DNA of 64,000 nucleotides from Ichthyophis bannanicus (taxonomy: Eukaryota; Chordata; Amphibia; Gymnophiona; Ichthyophiidae): positions 922,522,522 to 922,586,521 of the forward strand of contig CM066035.1 in NCBI GenBank assembly GCA_033557465.1, read 5' to 3'. Positions 10,953 to 20,333 of this stretch are shown here, one piece after another (the first letter of the stretch is position 1; each line of letters starts with the position of its first letter). The notes beneath the pieces are model-generated. The model was not told the origin of the DNA, made no database searches, and saw only the letters and a program-made list of their open reading frames with translations. A program made the position numbers and the translations under genes.

Positions 10953-12590
10953 GCTACGGTATGCGGCAGTTTGCGCTTAACTCCTCTTACATGAAGTTAC
11001 TGTCCAGTTCTACACTGGGGTTCTTTCAGTGTGACAAGCGGCTCGGCTGCTTGATTGGAGGTATGGAGCCCCCTCCCCCAGGGGGGGGGAACCTTCCCAC
11101 GCTAGGTTAGCCTGGCTCCAGGGCCATGCTAATCTTCTTCGGACTTACCCTCGGGTACATCCCTCGGATTCCCCTCTGCCTGGTTCCCCTGGATTGAGGG
11201 GATCGCGCACCGAATCTCCTCCTCCCAGTGTAGGCCTTGGCCGCTACTCTCTGAGCGTGGCCGAACCATTCCTCGACAGGGCCGGACCACCCCCCCCCCC
11301 CTGGTCTGTGTCTCCGCTCTCGCAGAGAAATCCCTGGGTCCGTCAGTTTACGGTGGACAGGGGTCCCGCTGACCCATGCCGATCCCCGGCTCCGCTCCCT
11401 GCACTCTTCGGAGCGGCGGAGGGCATTGGCCCTAACCCCGAGGGTTTTTTTTATATAGGCCGGAGATGGCCCCACGGTCACGCTGTGGCTATAGGGTTTC
11501 TATCCTCCTGCCTTCCCTGTGGCACGGAGGACATGTTTTGGGTGACTGCCAGGTGGACGCCTCAGGGGTCTACGTACTCCTGATGTGCTCCTCCCCAACT
11601 GATCTGGCGGTCACACAACCATACTGCTACTCTCGCCGATCTGCCCTGCTCCACGCACATAGGCCCATCACTTGGATGGCCCTTCCTCCCGCCACCTTCC
11701 AGGTAGGCGCCCTCCTGTGGATCAAGGGCCGGTCCGAGTTGGCAGTATCGTTCTCACGTGTCCATACCGGTTGAGTAACCTGGGTGGGCGCTCCCGGGCC
11801 CACCTATAGCCCGATATACATCTATACCTGTTATTGGATATATATCGGTACAGGTGAGCGCTTTTTGGGAAATGTTATAGCGCCCTGTGTCTTACCGACT
11901 ATCCCCCAATTGTCGGTACTGACGTTTTATTTCTTACGGGGTCCGGCCGGCCCGCTTGCCTGCGTTCTCTTGCTCGGGTGCTCGGACCGGTTATGCTTAA
12001 ACTTGCTGTGATGTCAACAGTCCCTTGGTTTATGCCTCCTTGTCTGGAGGTTTTCGAACCCATTGTCTTCCTATCCCTTGCCGGCTCGGGTAGACAGTGT
12101 ACCCCTCGGTATCCCGGGGTACACTTCTGTTCTTCTCCGGGCTGGGTTCTCCCAGATCGGTCAGTCTTCTGATTAGTCCTCCGGATTGGGGACTCTGCTC
12201 CTACTGGAGTTCTCAGCTTCTTAGAGCTCCTCGTGAAGACCTGCCGTCTTTCCGGTGCCGGTTGACACCTGTGTCTCCAGCCCGCCCGGACTGGGAACTT
12301 CATCCTCTCTGCGGTGAAGTTCCCTTGAAGACTTCGCTACTGCATCTACAGTACCCGTTGCAGCTCTGCCTTCTACAATCCAGTAGGTAAGCTCTAGATT
12401 GTGCTAGATCATTAACGGTTTAATGATAATTGACGTGGTTTGAAGACTCCCCTGTAGTCTTCGGTTGCTGTGCCTTGGCAACTCTTCTCAACTCCTACCC
12501 TCCATCCCTCTGGGGATGCCGGGGATCCAGGTTGGGCGATGCCTCCCTGTCCAGGGGCGCTCATTCTGGGATCTCCTCTGGCACCCTCAG
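10953..12590 (+). other. B2 internal region without pol
   Basis: About 1.6 kb between the gag stop and the shared 3' tail (CAACTCCTACCCTCCATCC near 12493). I find no RT, RNase H or YR motif on either strand. It is GC-rich with C-runs near 11290. No protein family recognised. It could be decayed or captured sequence. Confidence 0.5.
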
Positions 12591-12601
12591 CTAGGGAGTC
12601 C

Positions 12602-12698
12602 CCATATGTGAAGACTCATTCCTGCTTGTTCCTGGAGATAGCACAATTACTTACCTGTAACAGGTGATCTCCGGAACAGCAGGACTTAGTCTTCACAA
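12602..12698 (+). repeat. B2 internal complementary region
   Basis: CCATATGTGAAGACTCATT... is the reverse complement of the B left end. It then runs into AGCACAATTACTTACCTGTAACAGGTG, the reverse complement of the right end. This is the circle-junction template expected in DIRS elements. Confidence 0.85.
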
Positions 12699-12787
12699 CC
12701 CACCCACCTCCCCTAGGAGTTGTAACTCTCTCTCTCTCTCTCTTCCTTCCTCTCCTCTCCTCTCCTTCTGTCTCAGCTATTAAACGC

Positions 12788-12973
12788 AACTGGGGAGAGG
12801 CAGTGGGAAGGGCGGGAAGCTACCGCGCAGGCGCGAGGGATGCTCCCAAAAGCCTTCTGATTGGATGCTGGGGAGCATTCCCGTGCGGGCTCCGTCGGCG
12901 CCTACGAACCCCATATGTGAAGACTAATTCCTGCTGTTCCGGAGATCACCTGTTACAGGTAAGTAACTGTGCT
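12788..12973 (-). repeat. B2 right ITR and terminal extension
   Basis: Inverted copy of 7828-7988, followed by the unique right extension CACCTGTTACAGGTAAGTAACTGTGCT ending at 12973. A CT microsatellite lies just before it (12728-12746). Confidence 0.85.
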
Positions 12974-13080
12974 TTCTCTAGGGACAGCAGGAATCGATCA
13001 TCACAACCCTCCCTCCTCCCCTTGCAGTTGCTGTATACCCATTCTTTGCCATCTAATTTTGTCGACTAGCTTTGTCATCT
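12974..13080 (+). other. A1 ICR right half and 3' spacer
   Basis: TTCTCTAGGGACAGCAGGAATC... is the A1 ICR continuing from 7827, then the CCCTCCCTCCTCCCC block and T-rich spacer found in every A copy before the right ITR. Confidence 0.8.
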
Positions 13081-13267
13081 GACTGAGTAAGATGGCATCC
13101 TTGGGCGGGAAGGATACCATGCATGCGTGCTGGGATCTCACAAAGGCTTTCTTTGAAAGCCGGGGAGATGCTTCCACGAGGGTTCCATCGGCACCGATGT
13201 CACCCATATGTGAGAATTGATTGCTGCTGTCCCTGGAGATCACCTGTTACAGGTGAATGAGTATGCT
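13081..13267 (-). repeat. A1 right ITR
   Basis: Inverted match to 2443-2604, with the terminal extension CACCTGTTACAGGTGAATGAGTATGCT. Confidence 0.85.
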
Positions 13268-13514
13268 TTTCCTCCTCTGATTTTAGTAAAGGAAGGAAGA
13301 TTGGTAGGAGTTGAAAGAAGGATCTGAGTGTGAAGAGGGGAAAGGGAGGATGGAGGTAATCCAGTGGAGAACTCTGTTAATCTTATGAATCTTATCATGG
13401 AAGTAATTGGACAAGTGGTTCATTTCCTAACATATTTATTTATAAATTGTTTGAAAAAAGGATTAAGCTACCAACATTATCTCCATGGTATACAATGAGG
13501 ATGAATTTATCTCT
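13268..13514. other. Unassigned stretch
   Basis: AT-rich DNA with no ORF or repeat I can name. It probably belongs to the pre-insertion locus. Confidence 0.3.
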
Positions 13515-13710
13515 ATATCGGGGATCTCCAACTCAAGTTCTGGAGGTCTGCAAACCAGTCAGATTTTCAGGCTATCCCTAATGATATGCACAAGATAAAT
13601 CTGAATACAGTGGGAACAGTGCATGCAACTATCTCATGCATATTCATTAGAGACATCCTGAAAACCTGACTGGCCCTCCAGGAATGGAGTTGGAGTCCCC
13701 TGCTCTATAC
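13515..13710. mobile_element. Palindromic hAT-like MITE remnant
   Basis: Imperfect inverted repeat: GGGGATCTCCAACTC at the left pairs with GAGTTGGAGTCCCC at the right. The inner arms (CAGTCAGATTTTCAGG / CCTGAAAACCTGACTGG) also pair. The CAGGGG-type ends suggest a hAT-derived MITE. Non-coding. Confidence 0.55.
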
Positions 13711-13779
13711 TACTACTACTTATTCCAAGCTCATCAATAGACTGTTACAGTACATATATCAATAAACCATAAATCTTCA

Positions 13780-14153
13780 TATTTAAATTGCATCCCTTTT
13801 TCAATCTTTATTCCTCACCCCCTTCCTCTACTGTCTCTCATACACACTCCACTCCATACTTTGTTGCTAATCCCAAGCTAACCCTTTCTAATCCTCCTCC
13901 TCACCCCCACCCTCCATCCCCCCCCTGCAAACTTGGAAACTATACCACAATTTTTATATGTTATCCATCTGCTTGCCAACTTCTCTCTGTGTTTGGAATT
14001 CCCATTTAGCCATCTCACCCGTCAAAGTTTTCCAGCATTGAGCTAGTGGTGTCTTCACGCTTATCCAATGTTTCAGGATTGTCTTCCAACGTTATGGCCA
14101 CACAAATACATTTTCTAGGTGCCTTTTTTTAACCTTTTTTTCCCGTAAGAGAG
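13780..14153 (-). pseudogene. Old L1 remnant, ORF2 C-terminus and 3' end
   Basis: On the minus strand a short block reads like the end of an L1 ORF2 protein (a KTILKHWISVKTP-type segment, then REVGKQMDNI...LWYSF) around 13950-14100. It continues the L1 remnants at 25670-26956 and 32460-33125 once the DIRS copies are taken out. It is followed toward 13790 by a G-rich (C-rich on +) 3' region. Degenerate and fragmentary. Confidence 0.5.
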
Positions 14154-14315
14154 TTCTCCAGGACCAAGCAGGAAGTCAGTCCTCACATATGGGTGACGTC
14201 GGCGCCGACGGAGCCCTCGCGAAGCAATTTTCCCCAGCTTTCAAAGAAAGCCTTTGGGAATTGCAGCGCGCATGCGCGGTCGCCTTCCCGCCCAAGGGTG
14301 CCATCTTAGCCAGTC
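14154..14315 (+). promoter_or_regulatory. A3 left ITR, candidate promoter
   Basis: About 162 bp, inverted at 19730-19916. In order it contains TGACGTC (14194-14200, CRE-like), the perfect palindrome CGTCGGCGCCGACG (14197-14210), GCGCATGCGC (14268-14277, NRF-1-like) and GCCATCTT (14300-14307, YY1-like), upstream of the gag ATG. Promoter role is inferred from the motifs and their conservation in other copies. Confidence 0.75.
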
Positions 14316-14554
14316 TTCTTTTTTCCGCGGAGCCCTACAGACGTACCCGTCGTGTCCCCGCGAAAAAGTTGATTTTATTCGTAATATTCTCTTTTTTCCT
14401 TCGGTTCGACGCCGGTCTTCTTCCCGCCCGGACTCGCGACGCCGGTCACGAGTCCTTTTCTTCTTTTTCGTTTTTTCTGATTTAGTCAGTTTCGTTTTCG
14501 GTTTTTTCACTGGCAGCCCGGTCTTTTGACCTCGCAGGGGCCCTTTTTCCCCCG

Positions 14555-16460
14555 ATGGCTGCCAGTGGTTTCAAGCGGTGTGGTCAGTGTGACCAAAATA
14601 TGTCACTAACTGACACACACGATAATTGCCTCCGCTGCCTGGGCCCGGATCATGAAGAAATGATCTGTGGGGCCTGTGGCAAAATGTCCTCCAAAGCGTT
14701 GAGAAGTCGGCGGCATCAGCGGGATAGGATCTTCGCTGACCCCAGCCGTACCCGGACCTCGTCGGAAGCCTCGGCGTCCAGAGGTTCCAGCTCTGACCGT
14801 CGCCGGAGTTCCTCCGACAGGGGTTCTCCCTCCGGGGACCATCGACGGAAGGTGAAACCCGCGAGGGCGGCGTCGGTGGACGCTCCTGGCTCCGCGAGTA
14901 CAGGTCGCATAGCCCCGATAGCCGTCCCGGGTCCTTGGAGAAGGAGCACCTCTCGAAGCGACCTCGCATGGAGTCGGAGCTGCCTGCTCGGGTAAGTCCT
15001 GTGGTCCTCCTGGACTCGCCTCCGAGACCGCCGACGTTGGGCCCAACGCCGTCGGGGCCCGAGTCGGGGGCTGCTGGGTCACCTGAGGTCGGACTCAGGT
15101 TGACGGCCTTGGAGAGCAGACTGTCTGCCTTCATGGACCAGCAGCGGGCACTGCTCGCTAGCCTCGCTGGCGCCGCTGCCCCGACCGCCGGGACGTCGAC
15201 GTCTAAGTCGACCCAGGAGACCGAGCCGATCCTCGAGTCCATGCGAACTTGAGTCGATCCTCGGTCGAGGTCACCCTCGGCCTCCCGTTCGGGACCGAGG
15301 TCGTCGACGCCGACTCCCTCGGCGTCGGGGCGGCCGGCGCCGCAGCCTGCCCGGGCCGACCCCACCGATTCCTCCTCGGAGTCGGTCGGGGAGTCTGAAG
15401 AGGAAGAGTCACCTGATTCTTTTTGGACTCGGTGTGTCCCCTCGGACTCGCCTGAGTCCGAACCTCGGAAGCAGTCCCCTCCTCGGACTTCGTCAGGGAT
15501 ATGGCCAAGGCTTTGGCCTTCTCTGCGGATCCCGAGGAGGAGCCTCGAGCCGAAGAGCTCGACGCCCTCCAGTATGACTCTCCCGCCAGGGAACACTTTA
15601 CTGTACCGGTTCCTCCCATGCTGGAACGACTACTCTTCCGCATGTGGGAGAGTCCGGCCTCCTCGCCGGTCCTGAGCAAGCGGGTCGATTCTATCTATCG
15701 AGTCCGCAAGAGCCCTGGCTTCTAAAAAGCACAGCTACCACACCATTCCATGGTAGTGGAATCGGCCATGCATCGTCTTAAGAGCCAGAAGATGCACTCC
15801 TCGGTGCCTCCTGGCAGGGAGGCCCGTAACCTGGATGGCCTTGGTAAGAAGTGTTTCCAGGGCTCTATGCTTGCGTGTCGTGTCCAGACCTACCAGCTAT
15901 ACATGGGCATGTATCTCCGAGACCTGGCTAAAGAGCTAGCCGGATTCTCCGCTGGATTGTCCGAGGAACCTTTGCGGAGGTTCCTAGCCTTGTCCACTGG
16001 CATTCGGGAATGCTCAAAATTCATATCCCGAGCAGCCTATGATGGCTTTGAAGCATCGGCTCGAGTGGCCGCAGCCGGCATCGGTGCCCGCCGACAGGCT
16101 TGGCTTCAGTCGTCTGACCTTGAGCCCTGGGTGCAGGACAAGTTGGTCGATGTCCCCTGCCGAGGTGAAAACCTCTTTGGCAAACCTATGGACGAGAAGG
16201 CTGCACAACTAGAGACAGAGACTCTCACCAGGACTAGGCTTTCTAGGAAGACCTCCGCCCCTTCCCAGAAAAAGAAGGGCTCGGGAAAGAAGTCCTTTTA
16301 CCCGAGAAAGGCGGCTGCCTATAAACACTACCCCCAATATCAGGCCCCCGCAGCTCCCCAACAGGGCCAGCAGGCCAAGGGACGGGGTAACGGGTCCCGT
16401 AGGCAGCAAGCCCCCAAGCCTGCACCACCAGCCCCTGCTCAGCAGGGTGGGGGCTTTTGA
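14555..16460 (+). pseudogene. DIRS gag, A3 (four lesions)
   Basis: The start is ATG 14555, giving MAASGFKRC. The Cys/His module C-x2-C...H-x2-C-x2-C-x4-H-x4-C-x2-C is intact, followed by an Arg/Ser-rich linker. Compared with A7 there is a 1-nt loss near 14900, CAA to TGA at 15250, about 20 nt lost near 15480, and CAA to TAA at 15725. The C-terminal domain 15750-16460 is open, contains LFRMWESPAS, HRLKSQKMH, IGARRQAWLQ and ENLFGKPM, and ends in a Lys/Gln/Pro-rich tail and the TTT TGA C junction. It would not make a full Gag. Confidence 0.88.
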
Positions 16461-16461
16461 C
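16455..16461 (+). other. Candidate +1 shifty stop, A3
   Basis: TTT TGA C at the gag stop. A +1 slip of UUU on UUUU enters the RT frame at Asp (FDSLSIAS). Confidence 0.6.
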
Positions 16462-18372
16462 TCCTTAAGCATAGCCTCTCCCCCTCCGCTGGCTCCTCCC
16501 AGCACCGGAGGCCGGCTGGTTCACTTCGCCCACAGGTGGTCCAACATCACTTCAGATGCCTGGGTGCTTCAAGTCGTAAGAGAAGGCTATCTTCTCCACT
16601 TCCACCAGGTCCCTCCCTCCTATTTCCCGGGAGAACCTCCATGACTCCCTCTGCACAGGGACTTACTCCTTCAGGAGTTAGCAGGTCTTCTACAGGAACA
16701 GGCGGTGGAACCGGTGCCCCACCACCTGAGAGGTCAAGGCTTTTATTCCAGGTATTTTCTAGTACCAAAAAGGACAGGAGGCCTCAGACCCATCCTGGAC
16801 TTGCGCAACCTCAACAGGTTCCTCGTGCGGGAAAAGTTCAAAATGCTTACCCTTGGAATCCTTCTGCCCTACCTCCAGCAGGGAGATTGGCTATGCTCCT
16901 TGGATCTAAAGGATGCCTACACGCACATCCTCATCCACCCAAGCCACCGCCAATACCTAAGGTTTGTGGTGGCAGAAAATCATTACCAGTACAGGGTACT
17001 GCCCTTTGGCCTGTCCTCCGCACCGCGAGTCTTCACAAAATGTCTCGCGGTGGTGGCGGCCCATCTCCGGCTTCACGGCCTCTATGTCTTCCCGTACCTC
17101 GACGACTGGCTCATCAGAGCAGCGTCCGCTCCGGAGGTCACCAACGCCACACACCGCACGGTGACTCTTCTGCAGTACTTGGGCTTTGTCATAAACTTCG
17201 CAAAGTCCACTTTGCTCCCCTCACAGGATCTCGAGTTCGTCGGCGCAAGACTGCACACTCCTCAGGCGCGAGCTTTCCTGCCTCTCGACAGGGCTCAACG
17301 GCTCATGGACCTAGCCGACCGTTTTCGCAGCCAGTCCCTGGTCTCCGCCAGGCGCTTCCTGAGACTGCTCGGCCATATGGCTTCCACCGTCCATGTGACC
17401 CCCAATGCCCGCCTGAATATGCGGCCTGCTCAATGGTGTCTTCGCAAGCAGTGGCAACAAGCCACAGGCGGCCTAGCAGACCTAGTGCGCGTCTCCGAGC
17501 CGCTGGCCTCGTCTCTCCAGTGGTGGCGTCATCGGCCGAACCTGGTACTCGGCATGCCTTTTCAGTCACCTCAGCCGGCCCAGGTGCTGACGACAGATGC
17601 GTCCCTCCTGGGTTGGGGAGCACATTGTCAAGTGGCACGTACTCAGGGCCTCTGGACCATGTGGGAGTCTGCTCAGCAGATCAACTTCCTGGAGCTCAGA
17701 GCGATCCGCCTGGCTCTCAAGGCTTTCTCCCACCTGACCTCTCACCAGTCCGTCCTTGTCCAGACGGACAATCAAGTTGCCATGTTCTACGTGAACAAAC
17801 AGGGGGGCACGGGCTCCTTCCTTCTCTGTCGGGAAGCACAGAAGCTCTGCTCTTGGGCCGTCAGTCACGGCGTTCTTCTCAAGGCAGTTTATCTCCCAGG
17901 CCAAGAAAATTGCCTGGCGGACAAACTCAGCAGGATCCTCCAGCCGCACGAGTGGCGCCTGGATCCCTTAGTAGTTCAGAAGCTCTTTCTAAAGTGGGGC
18001 CTCCCCACGATGGATCTCTTTGCCAGTCCTCACAACCGGCAACTTCCTCGCTTCTGCTCTCGTCAGCCACATCCCCTTCGAGTTGCGGCAGACGCTTTTC
18101 TACTCTCATGGTCGGAGAGCCTTCTGTATGCTTTTCCTCCCATCCCGCTAGTCTCTCGAACTCTTTTCAAGGTTCTCCGAGACAAAGCTTCCATGATCCT
18201 GGTGGCCCCTCGCTGGCCCAGACAGCCGTGGTTTCCACTCCTGCTTCAATTAGCGGTAGAGGATCCATTCCCTCTGGGGTTTCAACCGGATCTCCTCACT
18301 CAGGATCAGGGGTCTCTGCTACACCCCAACCTCAGATCTCTCAATCTAATGGCCTGGCTGCTGAGAGGGTAG
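16458..18372 (+). pseudogene. DIRS RT-RNase H-MT-like, A3 (one stop)
   Basis: RT reading starts across the gag TGA. A single CGA to TGA change at 16642 interrupts it. From 16645 the frame is open to 18372. Motifs: FLVPKRTGGLRPILDLRNLN, SLDLKDAYTHILIHP, QYRVLPFGL and the catalytic YLDDWL (17095-17112). RNase H: TTDASLLGWG, LELRAIRLAL, QTDNQVAMFYVNKQGG and LADKLSRIL. A methyltransferase-like block DLFASP...AFPPIPL...LVAPRWPRQPWF follows, as described for DIRS-1-like elements. Apart from the stop it looks functional. Confidence 0.9.
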
Positions 18373-19352
18373 TCCTTGCTCCCCTTCTCCTGCCGGCAGA
18401 GGTGGAAGAGGTCGTCCTAGCTTCTCGGCGACCTTCTACCCGCAAATGCTACGCCCTTAAATGGCGTCGCTTTTCCGTTTGGTGTACCCAGCAGTCTCAG
18501 GATCCCTTCTCCTGCTCGGTGTCGGTGATCTTGCAGTACTTGCTCTACCTCTCTAATCTGGGACTTAAGTCCAACTCCGTCAAAGTTCACCTCAGTGCTC
18601 TTTCAGCACATCATGCACCGGTGGACGGCAGACCTCTTTCCAGCGACCCTCTCATAGCGAGGTTTCTCCGAGGTCTCCTTCTACTTAAACCACCTCTGCG
18701 CCCGCCAGCACCTGACTGGGATCTGAATGTGGTTTTACAGCGGATCACCTGTCCGCCTTTTGAACCTATGGCTACCTGTTCTCTCCGTTTTCTTTCTTGG
18801 AAAACATTGTTCTTGATAGCCCTCACTTCCGCTAGACGCGTAAGTGAATTGCAGGCCCTCGTGTCTGATCCCCCTTACACTCGGTTCTACAAAAATAGGG
18901 TAGTCCTACGGACTCACCCAAAATTTCTTCCAAAAGTGGTCTCCCCTTTTCACATCAATCAGGAGGTGGTACTTCCGACCTTCTTTCCCAGACCACACTC
19001 CAGCCGAGCTGAAATGGTCCTCCATACCCTGGACTGTAGAAGGGCTTTGAACTTCTACCTTGACCGTACGCGGGAGCACCGTAAGGCTGCTCAGCTTTTT
19101 GTGTCTTTTGATCCCAATAAATTGGGGCTCCCGGTCTCCAAGCGTACTCTGTCCATCTGGGTTGCGGACTGTATCACTTGGGCTTATGGGGCAGCCGGGC
19201 TCTCCTTGGAAGGTCGAGTCACGGCTCATTGTGTTCGGGCAAAGGCTACGTCAGTGGCTTACCTCCGCTCTGTTCCGCTGGCAGACATCTGCCGGGCCGC
19301 TACTTGGTCTTCGAGCCAGACTTTTGCGGTCCATTACTGTCTCGAGAGCTAG
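16536..19352 (+). CDS. DIRS tyrosine recombinase frame, A3
   Basis: A 938-codon open frame in the gag phase; the first ~1.8 kb overlaps RT. The YR domain is about 18340-19352. It has the core-binding part (RRPSTRKCYALKWRRFSVWC), catalytic Arg in LTSARRVSELQAL, H-x-x-R as HCVR, the Trp in RAATWSSS, and Tyr in FAVHYCLE. In A3 a TAG comes right after the Tyr block, so about 20 C-terminal residues present in A7 are lost. The true start is unknown; the upstream overlap may be reached only by readthrough of the gag TGA. Confidence 0.8.
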   Translation: MVQHHFRCLGASSRKRRLSSPLPPGPSLLFPGRTSMTPSAQGLTPSGVSRSSTGTGGGTGAPPPERSRLLFQVFSSTKKDRRPQTHPGLAQPQQVPRAGKVQNAYPWNPSALPPAGRLAMLLGSKGCLHAHPHPPKPPPIPKVCGGRKSLPVQGTALWPVLRTASLHKMSRGGGGPSPASRPLCLPVPRRLAHQSSVRSGGHQRHTPHGDSSAVLGLCHKLRKVHFAPLTGSRVRRRKTAHSSGASFPASRQGSTAHGPSRPFSQPVPGLRQALPETARPYGFHRPCDPQCPPEYAACSMVSSQAVATSHRRPSRPSARLRAAGLVSPVVASSAEPGTRHAFSVTSAGPGADDRCVPPGLGSTLSSGTYSGPLDHVGVCSADQLPGAQSDPPGSQGFLPPDLSPVRPCPDGQSSCHVLREQTGGHGLLPSLSGSTEALLLGRQSRRSSQGSLSPRPRKLPGGQTQQDPPAARVAPGSLSSSEALSKVGPPHDGSLCQSSQPATSSLLLSSATSPSSCGRRFSTLMVGEPSVCFSSHPASLSNSFQGSPRQSFHDPGGPSLAQTAVVSTPASISGRGSIPSGVSTGSPHSGSGVSATPQPQISQSNGLAAERVVLAPLLLPAEVEEVVLASRRPSTRKCYALKWRRFSVWCTQQSQDPFSCSVSVILQYLLYLSNLGLKSNSVKVHLSALSAHHAPVDGRPLSSDPLIARFLRGLLLLKPPLRPPAPDWDLNVVLQRITCPPFEPMATCSLRFLSWKTLFLIALTSARRVSELQALVSDPPYTRFYKNRVVLRTHPKFLPKVVSPFHINQEVVLPTFFPRPHSSRAEMVLHTLDCRRALNFYLDRTREHRKAAQLFVSFDPNKLGLPVSKRTLSIWVADCITWAYGAAGLSLEGRVTAHCVRAKATSVAYLRSVPLADICRAATWSSSQTFAVHYCLES

Positions 19353-19546
19353 TCCCGCAGGGACAGTGCTTTCGGACAGGCAGTCCTCCGTAATCTCTTT
19401 GAGGTTTGAGCAACTCCTACCCTCCATTCCGGATGTGGGCTACCGGTGGGTAATAATTCAGCGAAGATTCCTTCCTTCTGTGCTGCTGAGCTAGAGGGAG
19501 CTCATTTTTATGCTTAGGGTCTCCGGTATCCTTAAGCTTGGGAGTC

Positions 19547-19644
19547 CCATATGTGAGGACTGACTTCCTGCTTGGTCCTGGAGAAAGCGTAGTTACTCAC
19601 CTGTAACAGGTGTTCTCCAGGAGCAGCAGGAATCAGTCCTCACA
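19547..19644 (+). repeat. A3 internal complementary region
   Basis: Reverse complement of the joined ends: left terminus up to GGAGAA, then AGCGTAGTTACTCACCTG, then CACCTGTAACAGGTG at 19599-19612 and the right-ITR start. It serves as template for making the circular intermediate in DIRS replication models. Confidence 0.88.
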
Positions 19645-19729
19645 ACCCTCCCTCCTCCCCTTGGAGTTGCAATCATCTGCTTAAGTTTTTTTGCAAATTT
19701 TTATGCTGTCTTTTTTAGCTATGTCATCT

Positions 19730-19916
19730 GACTGGCTAAGATGGCACCCTTGGGCGGGAAGGCGACCGCGCATGCGCGCTGCAATTCCCAAAGGCTTTCT
19801 TTGAAAGCTGGGGAAAATTGCTCCGCGAGGGCTCCGTCGGCGCCGACGTCACCCATATGTGAGGACTGATTCCTGCTGCTCCTGGAGAACACCTGTTACA
19901 GGTGAGTAACTACGCT
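19730..19916 (-). repeat. A3 right ITR and terminal extension
   Basis: Inverted copy of 14154-14315 plus CACCTGTTACAGGTGAGTAACTACGCT. The extension includes a CAG/GTGAGT splice-donor match. Confidence 0.9.
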
Positions 19917-19917
19917 T

Positions 19918-20078
19918 TTCTCCAGGACCAAGCAGGAAATCAGTCCTCACATATGGGTGACATCGACGTTGATGGAGCCCTTGCGGAGCATTTCCCCAGC
20001 TTTCCATGAAAGCCTTTGGGAATGCAGGCACGCATGCGCAGTTCCCTTCCCGCCTAAAGGTGCCATCTTGCTTCAGTC
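19918..20078 (+). repeat. A4 left ITR
   Basis: Pairs with 25484-25669. GCATGCGC and GCCATCTT are kept; the CRE-like motif is changed to TGACATC. Confidence 0.85.
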
Positions 20079-20333
20079 TCTCTTTTTCCGTGAAGCCCAC
20101 CGGACGTGTGTCCTAGTCCTAGCGGAAAATTGTTAGATTTTTGGCGATCCTTCGCTATTTTTCTTTCTCCGGTTCGACGCCGGTTCCCCTCCTGCCGGGT
20201 TCGGTACACCGGTATCGAGCCCGATCTTCTTTTTCAGTTTTTGCCTTTCATGGCTGGCGTTCGCGCCCTTTTTTGTCTTTTTCCCTGGAAGGCCTGTCAT
20301 TTGACCTCGCGGGGACTCTTTTTTTTTTCCCCG

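Larger units (their letters stand above)
7828..12973 (+). mobile_element. DIRS family B, copy B2 (gag-only)
   Basis: The left ITR begins ATCTCCAGGAACAAGCAGG at 7828; the right end is GGTAAGTAACTGTGCT at 12973. ITRs (7828-7988 and 12788-12973) and an ICR (12602-12698) are present. Gag is recognisable, but no RT motif (no YLDD) and no YR Arg/His/Tyr motifs are found between gag and ICR. It sits inside the ICR of A1 between CAGGTG and TTCTCT with no target duplication. It is either a non-autonomous DIRS element or a copy whose pol was replaced. Confidence 0.85.
2443..13267 (+). mobile_element. DIRS family A, copy A1 (old, split by B2)
   Basis: The left ITR starts with TTCTCCGGAAACAAGCAGG at 2443. 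The element then carries gag, RT-RNase H and YR remnants, and the left half of the ICR up to 7827. Its remaining part, the right half of the ICR plus the right ITR, lies at 12974-13267. Everything between (7828-12973) is the family B copy B2. All A1 reading frames are broken by stops and indels, so it is old. No target site duplication is seen, as expected for tyrosine-recombinase integration: flanks are GTGCAG before and TTCCTCC after. Confidence 0.9.
14154..19916 (+). mobile_element. DIRS family A, copy A3 (nearly full length)
   Basis: Complete structure: left ITR, gag, RT-RNase H, YR, ICR and right ITR. By eye it is very close to A7, so it is young, but gag has four lesions and RT one stop. 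Its right end touches the left end of A4 (one extra T at 19917). A3 most likely inserted at the terminus of the older A4. It lies within the old L1. Confidence 0.92.

Noticed and set aside
10953..12590. Decayed RT/YR of B2
   Set aside because: I searched by eye for the YLDD, TDNQ, SARR and HYC motifs in all frames and saw none. A profile search could overturn this.
14571..15596. Long antisense open frame opposite A3 gag (341 codons), and similar ones opposite A7 gag
   Set aside because: No known motif. It follows from the GC-rich, biased codons of gag and is not kept in A4 or A5.
14154..19916. LTR retrotransposon (Gypsy or Copia)
   Set aside because: There are no direct LTRs, no protease and no DDE integrase. 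Ends are inverted, an ICR is present and a tyrosine recombinase is encoded.
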